The translations under genes and the position numbers were made by a program. This document shows, piece by piece, positions 1-7,573 of a DNA stretch of 64,000 nt (positions are counted from its first letter, which is position 1; each line of letters starts with the position of its first letter). Source of the stretch: Bacteroidota bacterium (GTDB lineage: Bacteria; Bacteroidota; Bacteroidia; Cytophagales; Cytophagaceae); the NCBI GenBank assembly GCA_023458555.1, contig JAEWYS010000004.1, forward strand, positions 62,001 to 126,000, written 5' to 3'. The notes under the pieces were generated by a model. That model saw nothing but the letters and a program-made list of their open reading frames with translations. It was not told the DNA's origin and searched no databases.

Positions 1-414
1 AGCCAGAAGCAAATAGAAATTAAAAACAATATACCGCCCGACATAGTGGTTTTTGCTGATTTTAACAGTACCAAAACAGTGATAAGAAATCTTGTAACCA
101 ATGCTTTAAAATATACGCCGCCCAACGGCATTATCACACTTTCTGCTTCTACCTATCAATCGGAAGCGACAATTGTCGTAAGTGACACAGGAATCGGCAT
201 GTGTGCCGAAATACGTAAAAACCTTTTTAAGCCCGGGAAAACGGTCAGCCGTTACGGTACTCAGGGAGAAACAGGTACGGGTATCGGCTTACTTCTATGC
301 AAAGAGTTCATTGAAAATAACCAGGGAACAATATGGGTTGAGAGCGTTGAAAACGAGGGAAGTTCCTTTTTCTTTACCCTTCCGCTGTCTCAGGAAAAAA
401 ATCAGACTTCCTAA
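1..414 (+). CDS. Sensor histidine kinase, C-terminal ATPase domain (partial, 5' end outside window)
   Basis: The frame is open from the first base of the window, so the gene starts upstream; only about 137 residues are visible. They form a HATPase_c domain of a two-component histidine kinase. The N box (NLVTNALKYT), the G1 box (DTGIGM) and the G2 box (GTGIGL) are all intact, so the ATP site looks functional. The residues after G2 (NNQGTIWVES, then a final beta strand) complete the Bergerat fold. The gene ends 115 bp before lysS on the same strand, with no clear terminator between. Sensor input and partner regulator cannot be judged from this fragment. Confidence 0.9.
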   Translation, partial: SQKQIEIKNNIPPDIVVFADFNSTKTVIRNLVTNALKYTPPNGIITLSASTYQSEATIVVSDTGIGMCAEIRKNLFKPGKTVSRYGTQGETGTGIGLLLCKEFIENNQGTIWVESVENEGSSFFFTLPLSQEKNQTS

Positions 415-493
415 ATCGTCCCGATACTTCAAAATATTCCCTGCAGCCTGTCAGTATGTCTGCCGTCAGGCTGGGAAAAAAACAAATAATCAC

Positions 494-515
494 TAATTTT
501 GCATACTTAATTTTG
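494..515 (+). promoter_or_regulatory. Candidate lysS promoter, two overlapping-type -7 boxes
   Basis: The octamer TAATTTTG, matching the Bacteroidota -7 consensus TAnnTTTG, occurs twice, at 494-501 and 508-515, shortly before the lysS ATG at 530. I see no convincing TTTG -33 element at the matching distance for either copy, so which one is used is open. Confidence 0.4.
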
Positions 516-529
516 GAATTAAAACAGAT

Positions 530-2260
530 ATGCAATTAAGCGAACAAGAACTTATCCGCAGACAGGAAAGGGAAGAACTGATCAAAAGAGGCATAAACCC
601 CTATCCTTCAGAAACATTTGAAGTAAATGTATCCATAGCCGATATTCTGACCAACTATGAAAAACGTAAGATGGATTATAAGAATATCAGTCTGGCCGGA
701 CGAGTGATGAGCAGAAGAATCATGGGCTCCGCTTCATTTGCTGAACTGCAGGACAGTACCGGAAGAATTCAGATATATGTGCGCAGAGATGATTTGTGTG
801 AGGGAGAGGACAAATCACTGTATAATGAGGTATTTAAGAAACTACTGGGCATAGGTGACATTATAGGGGTACAGGGATATGTATTCACTACTCAGACCGG
901 AGAAATCAGTATTTATGTTAACGAATTCAAAATTCTGACGAAAGCATTGAAGCCTTTGCCTATCGTTAAGGAAGCTGAAACGGAAAGCGGAGAACGGAAA
1001 GTGTTTGATGCATTTTCTGATCCGGAACAACGATACAGACAACGCTATGTAGACCTTATTGTCAACCCGGAAGTGCGCAATGTCTTCATCAAGCGAACCC
1101 AACTGGTGAATACCATGCGCTCCTACCTCAATGCAAAAGGCTATCTGGAAGTTGAAACTCCGATTCTTCAGCCGATATATGGCGGAGCTGCTGCAAGACC
1201 TTTTAAAACACACCATAATACACTTGATACCACTCTTTACCTTCGGATCGCCAACGAGCTTTATCTCAAAAGGCTGATTGTAGGGGGATTTGATGGAGTT
1301 TATGAGTTTTCAAAGGATTTCCGGAATGAAGGCATGTCCAGGTTTCACAATCCGGAGTTTACCCAGATCGAGCTTTATGTGGCATATAAAGACTATTACT
1401 GGATGATGGATCTGGTCGAAGAAATGGTCGAAAAAATTGCCATGGAGCTTCACGGAAGCACAGAGGTCCAGGTCGGTGCAAACACCATCAATTTCCAGCG
1501 CCCGTGGAAACGCTATACTATGGCAGAAGCTATTAAGGAATATACAGGTGTTGATATCAGCAACATGAATGAGGAAGAGCTGAGAGCTGCTGCTCAGAGT
1601 CTCAATGTTCCGGTAAATGATACGATGGGTAAAGGCAAAATCATAGATGAGATTTTTGGGGAAAAGGTTGAAGGATTATTGATTCAGCCAACCTTTATTA
1701 CCGACTATCCGGTTGAGATGTCGCCTTTGGCAAAGAAACACCGGAGCAAAGAAGGACTAGTCGAGCGATTTGAAGCAATATGCAACGGTAAGGAGATTTG
1801 CAACTCATTTTCAGAATTAAACGATCCTGTTGACCAAAGAGCACGATTTGAAGAGCAGCTGGAGCTGGGTAAACGGGGCGATGATGAAGCAATGGTACTT
1901 GATGAGGACTTTCTGAGAGCGCTGGAATACGGTATGCCACCTACAGCCGGACTTGGGATTGGCATTGACCGCCTGTCCATGATCATGACCAATCAGAACT
2001 CTATCCAGGATGTCCTGTTCTTCCCCCAGATGAAGCCTGAAAAGCGTATTCAGGGAGCTGAAGTCAGTGAGTTTATCAACAAAGGTATCCCCCAAGAATA
2101 TGTACCACTACTGCATAAAGCAGGTATTAACACGGTAGCGGATCTACAGAATGCGAACCCCAACAAACTGTTCAATGACTTGTGTGGTATGAGAAAAAAG
2201 CTCAAGCTGGATATAAAAAATCCATCACTTGACGATGTTCAGTCCTGGATAAAACAATAG
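530..2260 (+). CDS. lysS: Lysyl-tRNA synthetase (class II) with C-terminal extension
   Basis: Charges tRNA-Lys with lysine in the cytoplasm. The 576-aa protein has an OB-fold anticodon-binding domain (about residues 55-145) followed by the class II catalytic core. Motif 2 is seen as FRNEGMSRFHNPEF (264-277) and motif 3 as GLGIGIDRLSM (474-484). E. coli LysS is about 505 residues; the extra roughly 70 residues (505-576) form a separate helical module that reads like a helix-hairpin-helix/SAM-like domain. LysRS of this longer length is known in Bacteroidota, so this is a lineage trait rather than a fusion artefact. The ATG at 530 follows two candidate -7 boxes. A strong hairpin terminator follows the gene. 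Confidence 0.97.
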   Translation: MQLSEQELIRRQEREELIKRGINPYPSETFEVNVSIADILTNYEKRKMDYKNISLAGRVMSRRIMGSASFAELQDSTGRIQIYVRRDDLCEGEDKSLYNEVFKKLLGIGDIIGVQGYVFTTQTGEISIYVNEFKILTKALKPLPIVKEAETESGERKVFDAFSDPEQRYRQRYVDLIVNPEVRNVFIKRTQLVNTMRSYLNAKGYLEVETPILQPIYGGAAARPFKTHHNTLDTTLYLRIANELYLKRLIVGGFDGVYEFSKDFRNEGMSRFHNPEFTQIELYVAYKDYYWMMDLVEEMVEKIAMELHGSTEVQVGANTINFQRPWKRYTMAEAIKEYTGVDISNMNEEELRAAAQSLNVPVNDTMGKGKIIDEIFGEKVEGLLIQPTFITDYPVEMSPLAKKHRSKEGLVERFEAICNGKEICNSFSELNDPVDQRARFEEQLELGKRGDDEAMVLDEDFLRALEYGMPPTAGLGIGIDRLSMIMTNQNSIQDVLFFPQMKPEKRIQGAEVSEFINKGIPQEYVPLLHKAGINTVADLQNANPNKLFNDLCGMRKKLKLDIKNPSLDDVQSWIKQ

Positions 2261-2281
2261 ATGTAAATTATGCTATTTCAT

Positions 2282-2310
2282 AAAAGAGACTGTTTGCTGC
2301 AGTCTCTTTT
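2282..2310 (+). terminator. Intrinsic terminator of lysS
   Basis: Arms AAAAGAGACTG (2282-2292) and CAGTCTCTTTT (2300-2310) pair perfectly over 11 bp around a 7-nt loop. The T-rich right arm serves as the U tract. Confidence 0.85.
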
Positions 2311-2630
2311 TCATATTGCGCCGGATACTTTTTTTTATTTTTTGCTTCATTTGACGCTAATCGTGCCCTGCCAGTCAGTTGCACCCTGATAAAATATTAT
2401 TTATCCTTTAAATAGCACAAAAACCAAACAATAATCATTTTTATTCGTATAATCCAGTAATTAGCACATCAGGCAATTTCAGAATATTTTATTCCTAATA
2501 AAAGGACATCAAATTAATTAGCTTTTTTATTTTGCTCAATTAACTAAATATCATATTTTTATATTTATCAACAACTAACACAAGCAAAGTAAGTAACACT
2601 TTATCAGCATTTTTTTCAACTAATACTTAC
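2311..2630. other. AT-rich intergenic region
   Basis: About 320 bp between the lysS terminator and the next kinase gene. It is very AT-rich with no convincing ORF, repeat or hairpin. It presumably holds the promoter of the downstream kinase, but I found no clear TAnnTTTG box with a partner. Confidence 0.5.
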
Positions 2631-5261
2631 ATGCACAGCAATAAAAAAACAATCGGCATCTGCACAAGCGAAAAATTTCAATTTCCGGAAATAATTCTTT
2701 ATCTGAATTCTGATTTCAGAATCACCGGATTTAACGATGCTTTTAAATGCATATACAAAAATCCGGATTCCATCAGCAACTTCCTCGACATCGTCCCGGA
2801 TTCACTGAGAAACCCTACTATTCTCGATCTGAGAAAAGCATCAAACGGGCAGTCACATTCAGTGCTGAGGCCAATGGCATTGTTTCCTGATCAGGTTTTT
2901 ACGATATCCTACAAACCAATTTATACTACAAATGACAGGCTAAGCTCTGTATTAGTAACTATTTCGTGTGAAGACGACAATAACCCGGCCTTTAAGCCGG
3001 ACAGCTTCATATCCGACTCTTCTATTCCCTTTATTATAGCAAACTACGTTTATCTTCGACAGGATGAGCGGGAACTAAGAATTCGTTACATTAATACCGC
3101 TGCCGAGAAACTACTGGAAACCCCGGGAGTAAATCTGGTAGATCTGCCAATTGAAGATTTATTTCCCGAACTTTCGGAACATCAGGAATTAAATTGCTCA
3201 AAAAACAAAGAAACAAAAAGCATAATTCTATCTTCCGCCAACAAGTTTTCACATGAAAGACCCATAGAGTTAACTTTTAATTATTCCGGCAAGGACGTTC
3301 TGATCAAAATAACTCCTCAGGACCATATAAGTCTGGCTGACAAAAATCTGCGGTACAATGTCAGCCTGCTTGAAAACATCCTCGAATGTTCTCCCAATGG
3401 TCTTCTCGTGCTTAAGCCAGTAAGAAATGAAATGCTGGTTATCAGGGATTTTATCTGCAAGATCGTAAATAAGGAAGCAGCCAGAATCATTGGTAAAGCA
3501 GCTTACGAGCTTATCGATAAATCAATTCTGGATGAAATTCATTTTTCCCAACGAAATTCTGTTTTCAGTCATTTTGTTTCTGTCGTTCAGTCCGGGGTCA
3601 AGCAGGAGTTTGAAAAATACTGCTTTAATGGCTGGAGCAATATTTCGGCTGTTCCGTTTGATGACGGCATCGTTGTAAACCTGACCGATATAAGTTCTGA
3701 AAAACTGGTTTACGAACAGCTTATGAAAAACCATGAATTGCTGCTGCAAAGTCAGGCCGCTGCAAAGGTAGGAAGCTGTGAATGGGACATCAAAGGCAAT
3801 AAAATATTCTGGACACCCCAACAGTATGACTTCTGGGAATATCCGTTCGGAACCGAAATAACCAAAGAAATGATCCTCAATAAAATTCATGAGGAAGACA
3901 GAGAGCCTTTTAAAAGAATGATCAAAGACGCTTTTCAGGACAAAAGAAATCTTGAGGGGGAGTTCAGAATTGTAAAAGCCGATGCTTCCGTCGTTTATAT
4001 GTGGATCGGAGTTTCCATTACCTATTCAACCAATGGCGAGCCGATACGGCTGATCGGGACGGCCATGGATATTACTGACCGGATCAATGCTGAAAGAGAA
4101 CGGCGGTATTCAAAACAGCTAAAGGAAGCCCAGCAAAAACTGGAAGAGTCTTTCGAACAATTAAAAAGAAATACTCAGGAGTTTAAATTTGTGACCAACT
4201 TCATGCCTCAAATGGTATGGTCAAACCATCCGAACGGGCAGCACGATTTTTTCAATAACCGCTGGTATGAATACACCGGACTGAGTGAAAAAGAATCTGT
4301 ACAAACGGGAATTATAAGCGCTATTCATCCGGAAGATCAGGAGTATTTCCGGCAAAACTGGGAAAACTCACTCCAAACCGCAGAAATATTTGATGCAGAA
4401 TACCGCTTATACAAGCATGATCATTCTTTCAGATGGTTTCTGTTGCGGGCTATGCCGCTCAAAGATAAAGAAGGGACAATCATCAAGTGGTTTGGCACCT
4501 GTACCGATATCCATGAGCAAAAGCTCATTCGGGAACAGTTTGAATCAGCTCAGGAAGAGCTAAAACAAAAAAATCAGGAATTACGCAGACGAAACACCGA
4601 TCTGGATAATTTTGTATATACTGCTTCGCACGACCTGAAAGCTCCGATAAACAATATTGAGGGGCTTGTAAACGGGCTCATCGAGGAATGCTCAGAACCT
4701 TCACAGCATATTCTGCTCAATCTGATCAACCAGTCAGTAACCCGTTTCAAAAATACGATCGGAGATCTGACGGAAATTACCCGGGTGACCGGCAAACCTG
4801 AAGCTCCGGAGATCATTGAGTTATCTCCTATTGCTGCTGAAATTCTGGAAAGCCTGGAAGATTATATTAAGCAAACGGGGGCCGTTATTACGCTGAACTT
4901 TGAAATTAATTCACTTATTTTTTCCCGGAAAAACATACGGAGCGTACTATTCAATCTTATATCCAATGCTATTAAATATCGAAGCTCCGAGCGAACACCC
5001 CTCATTAAAATTTCCTCATATATGGACAGCAATCAGCTGGTAATCGAGATAACCGACAATGGCCTGGGGATGGAAGAACGCGATATACCAAAGATGTTTG
5101 GTATGTTTAAACGTCTGCACAATCACGTGGAAGGAACAGGAGTCGGTATGTATATAGTAAAACGGGTGATCGAAAATGCCGGGGGGGCCATTAAGGTTTT
5201 CAGCCAGATTAACAAAGGCACCACCTTCAAAATTTATTTCCCGGAACAGGCCATTCGCTAG
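2631..5261 (+). CDS. Multi-PAS soluble sensor histidine kinase
   Basis: Two-component sensor kinase of 876 aa with no transmembrane segment, so it probably senses a cytoplasmic or redox/ligand signal. N-terminal PAS-like folds lie at about 20-110 and 135-225, followed by PAS at 245-355, a PAS_3/PAC unit at 370-485 and another at 515-630. A coiled stretch leads into the dimerisation domain, with the phospho-acceptor His667 in ASHDLKAP. The ATPase domain carries the N box (NLISNAIKY, from 775), G1 (DNGLGM, 809-814) and G2 (GTGVGM, 835-840). All catalytic motifs are intact. No response regulator lies next to it, so it is an orphan by position. The ATG at 2631 is the first in frame after a long AT-rich leader. 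The ligand is unknown. Confidence 0.9.
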   Translation: MHSNKKTIGICTSEKFQFPEIILYLNSDFRITGFNDAFKCIYKNPDSISNFLDIVPDSLRNPTILDLRKASNGQSHSVLRPMALFPDQVFTISYKPIYTTNDRLSSVLVTISCEDDNNPAFKPDSFISDSSIPFIIANYVYLRQDERELRIRYINTAAEKLLETPGVNLVDLPIEDLFPELSEHQELNCSKNKETKSIILSSANKFSHERPIELTFNYSGKDVLIKITPQDHISLADKNLRYNVSLLENILECSPNGLLVLKPVRNEMLVIRDFICKIVNKEAARIIGKAAYELIDKSILDEIHFSQRNSVFSHFVSVVQSGVKQEFEKYCFNGWSNISAVPFDDGIVVNLTDISSEKLVYEQLMKNHELLLQSQAAAKVGSCEWDIKGNKIFWTPQQYDFWEYPFGTEITKEMILNKIHEEDREPFKRMIKDAFQDKRNLEGEFRIVKADASVVYMWIGVSITYSTNGEPIRLIGTAMDITDRINAERERRYSKQLKEAQQKLEESFEQLKRNTQEFKFVTNFMPQMVWSNHPNGQHDFFNNRWYEYTGLSEKESVQTGIISAIHPEDQEYFRQNWENSLQTAEIFDAEYRLYKHDHSFRWFLLRAMPLKDKEGTIIKWFGTCTDIHEQKLIREQFESAQEELKQKNQELRRRNTDLDNFVYTASHDLKAPINNIEGLVNGLIEECSEPSQHILLNLINQSVTRFKNTIGDLTEITRVTGKPEAPEIIELSPIAAEILESLEDYIKQTGAVITLNFEINSLIFSRKNIRSVLFNLISNAIKYRSSERTPLIKISSYMDSNQLVIEITDNGLGMEERDIPKMFGMFKRLHNHVEGTGVGMYIVKRVIENAGGAIKVFSQINKGTTFKIYFPEQAIR

Positions 5262-5313
5262 ATTCAGTCAATAATAAACCGACACTTGTCCGTCATCCGG
5301 TATCAACCACACA

Positions 5314-6582
5314 CTAGTACTTATATTTATCTCCCCAATATTTCTTCAGCCGCTGTCTGAGCTCATTTTCCCGCTGGTTAATACCAGGATCATAAATCCT
5401 GACATTTTGTAATGAATCCGGCATATATTCCTGCATGACAAAATTCATATCATAATCATGCGCATACAGATAGCCTTTTCCATACCCTTCCTGTTTCATG
5501 AGCTTTGTGGGAGCATTGCGCAAATGAAGTGGCACGGGCAGATCACCATGCCTGCGTACCAGTTCCTGCGCATAATTAATCGCATTGTACGCTGCATTAC
5601 TTTTCGGAGAAGAAGCAAGATATGTCACACACTGTGACAATAATATCCTTGCTTCCGGATAGCCGATAATTTTGACAGCCTGAAAACAGTTGGTAGCCAT
5701 AACCACTGCTGTTGGATTAGCATTTCCAATATCCTCCGAGGCAAGAATAACAAGTCTGCGCGCTATGAAAGCAACATCTTCTCCGCCTTCAATCATTCTG
5801 GCAAGCCAGTATACAGCTGCATTTGGATCACTTCCTCTGATTGATTTAATAAATGCACTGATTATATCATAATGCATTTCCCCTTTTTTATCATATATCG
5901 CAACTTTACGCTGAGCCACCTCCATTACACGCTGATCGGTAATAGTAATTTTATGCGAAGAGGCTGCTTCAACAACCAGTTCGAGCAGATTCAGCAGTTT
6001 TCTCGCATCCCCACCGGAAATAGACAATAGAGCATTGTATTCTGACAACTCTATTTCTTTTTCTTTCAGCAATACATCCGTTGTGATCGCATGTCGCAAC
6101 AAAGCTACCAATTCTTCTTCCGAGAGAGATTTCAGCGTATACACCTGACACCTGGAGAGTAAAGCCTGATTGACCTCAAACGACGGGTTTTCAGTAGTAG
6201 CTCCTATAAGAGTTATAATTCCTTTTTCAACTGCTCCCAGCAAAGCATCCTGCTGAGATTTACTGAACCGATGAATTTCGTCAATAAACAGAATAGTACG
6301 GTGATTTGATCTGGCTTTGTCAATTACCTCCCTTACTTCTTTTACCCCGGCGCTTATCGCACTCAGTACATAAAAAGGAACTTTGATACTTGCCGCAATA
6401 ATATTAGCCAGCGTAGTTTTTCCAACTCCGGGCGGTCCCCAGAAAATCATAGACGGCACAATACCTGATTCTGTCATTTTGCGGATTACGCCACTTTTTC
6501 CGATCAAGTGGGACTGCCCGATTACAGTATCCAGATTATGAGGCCGCAGCCGCTCTGCCAATGGGATATTTTGTCCTAACAT
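5314..6582 (-). CDS. rarA: Replication-associated recombination protein A (AAA+ ATPase, MgsA/RarA)
   Basis: RarA/MgsA/WRNIP1-type clamp-loader-like ATPase that acts at stalled replication forks. The 422-aa length is normal for the family. Walker A is GPPGVGKT (49-56) and Walker B is LFIDE (98-102), followed by the family's IHRFSKSQQDALL segment. The sensor region (GATTENPSFEVN) and the C-terminal tetramerisation/replication domain, with the PEARILLSQ and LHLRNAPTKLMKQEGYG stretches, are also present. The start ATG at 6582 gives the canonical N-terminus (PLAERLRPHNLDTVIGQSHL). It is convergent with the upstream kinase and divergent from the EamA permease gene, with about 87 bp between the two start codons. 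Confidence 0.96.
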   Translation of the reverse strand: MLGQNIPLAERLRPHNLDTVIGQSHLIGKSGVIRKMTESGIVPSMIFWGPPGVGKTTLANIIAASIKVPFYVLSAISAGVKEVREVIDKARSNHRTILFIDEIHRFSKSQQDALLGAVEKGIITLIGATTENPSFEVNQALLSRCQVYTLKSLSEEELVALLRHAITTDVLLKEKEIELSEYNALLSISGGDARKLLNLLELVVEAASSHKITITDQRVMEVAQRKVAIYDKKGEMHYDIISAFIKSIRGSDPNAAVYWLARMIEGGEDVAFIARRLVILASEDIGNANPTAVVMATNCFQAVKIIGYPEARILLSQCVTYLASSPKSNAAYNAINYAQELVRRHGDLPVPLHLRNAPTKLMKQEGYGKGYLYAHDYDMNFVMQEYMPDSLQNVRIYDPGINQRENELRQRLKKYWGDKYKY

Positions 6583-6658
6583 GACTCTGATTTATAAGCT
6601 CTGTTTTTACAATTTAAAAAATAAACACGAACACTTATATCCGGTTTATAATATTCGA

Positions 6659-6666
6659 TAGATTTG
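6659..6666 (+). promoter_or_regulatory. -7 box TAGATTTG immediately before the permease ATG
   Basis: TAGATTTG fits TAnnTTTG and ends only 3 bases before the ATG at 6670. If used, transcription would start on or next to the start codon, giving a leaderless or near-leaderless mRNA. No clear TTTG -33 box was seen, so this is a moderate-confidence call. Confidence 0.4.
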
Positions 6667-6669
6667 TAA

Positions 6670-7572
6670 ATGCAACACGTCTGGAAAGCGCATTTGTTCC
6701 TGTTTATAACCTCACTGATACAGGGTTTTAATTTCTCCATTGCAAAAATTGTTATGCCCGGCTATATTTCTCCGGGAGCCATAACGCTGATACGGGGTAT
6801 AAGCGCAGCTCTTTTCTTCTGGGCAATATCATTTATAATGAAAAAGGAAATACCGGACAGAGCAGATTTTCCCAGGCTTATCTTCTGTACCCTGACCGGA
6901 ATTGTGATAAATCAGCTTTTATTTTACAAAGGCCTGAGTCTTACCCAGCCAATCAATGCATCACTTATGGTTACCATCAGCCCGGTCATAGTTCTGATAA
7001 TATCTGCGCTGACTATCGGAGAACGGATTAATTATAAAAAAATACTGGGTATACTCACAGGGGCTGCCGGTGTGGTTATGCTGCTCCTTTCTTCAAGCCA
7101 GAAAGGCCCGGAAGACATTTTTATCGGAGACTTGCTCATACTTATCAATGCAACAAGCTATGCCTGCTTTCTGGTAGCAGTCAAGCCTCTTATGCTGAAA
7201 TATCATCCTGTTACCGTTCTGAAATGGATCTTCCTGATGGGGCTCGTACTGGTCATCCCGTTTGGGTACACCGGCATGCAACACATCGAATGGAGCACAA
7301 TGCCGCAGAATGCATTTCTTGCTTTAGTTTTTGTGATTGTATTTGCCACTATTATTACCTACTATCTCAATACCGGAGTGCTGAAAACAATTGATCCTTC
7401 ACTGGCAGGCATATACATTTACATTCAGCCTATGCTGGCAGCCATTATTGCTGTTGCCATGAACAAAGACCAGCTTACAACTCAGAAAACCCTTTTTTCG
7501 ATGATGATTTTACTCGGTGTCTACCTTGTCAGCAGCGGACAAAACAGACACCGGGTACCAAAGGCTGTATGA
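6670..7572 (+). CDS. EamA/DMT-superfamily permease
   Basis: Ten-helix inner-membrane transporter of the drug/metabolite family, 300 aa. The two internally repeated EamA halves are visible. The first runs from the start (QGFNFSIAKIVMPGYISPGA) to about residue 140 and ends in GILTGAAGVVMLLLSS. The second starts near residue 155 (LLILINATSYACFLVAVKPL) and ends in MMILLGVYLVSSG. The substrate cannot be read from sequence; family members export amino acids, metabolites or drugs. A -7 box lies just before the ATG. Its stop is 1 bp from the stop of the convergent M16 protease gene, leaving no room for a terminator between them. Confidence 0.9.
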   Translation: MQHVWKAHLFLFITSLIQGFNFSIAKIVMPGYISPGAITLIRGISAALFFWAISFIMKKEIPDRADFPRLIFCTLTGIVINQLLFYKGLSLTQPINASLMVTISPVIVLIISALTIGERINYKKILGILTGAAGVVMLLLSSSQKGPEDIFIGDLLILINATSYACFLVAVKPLMLKYHPVTVLKWIFLMGLVLVIPFGYTGMQHIEWSTMPQNAFLALVFVIVFATIITYYLNTGVLKTIDPSLAGIYIYIQPMLAAIIAVAMNKDQLTTQKTLFSMMILLGVYLVSSGQNRHRVPKAV

Positions 7573-7573
7573 A

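Noticed and set aside
2311..2630. AT-rich region as a possible replication origin
   Set aside because: No DnaA-box cluster and no dnaA, gidA or similar genes nearby.
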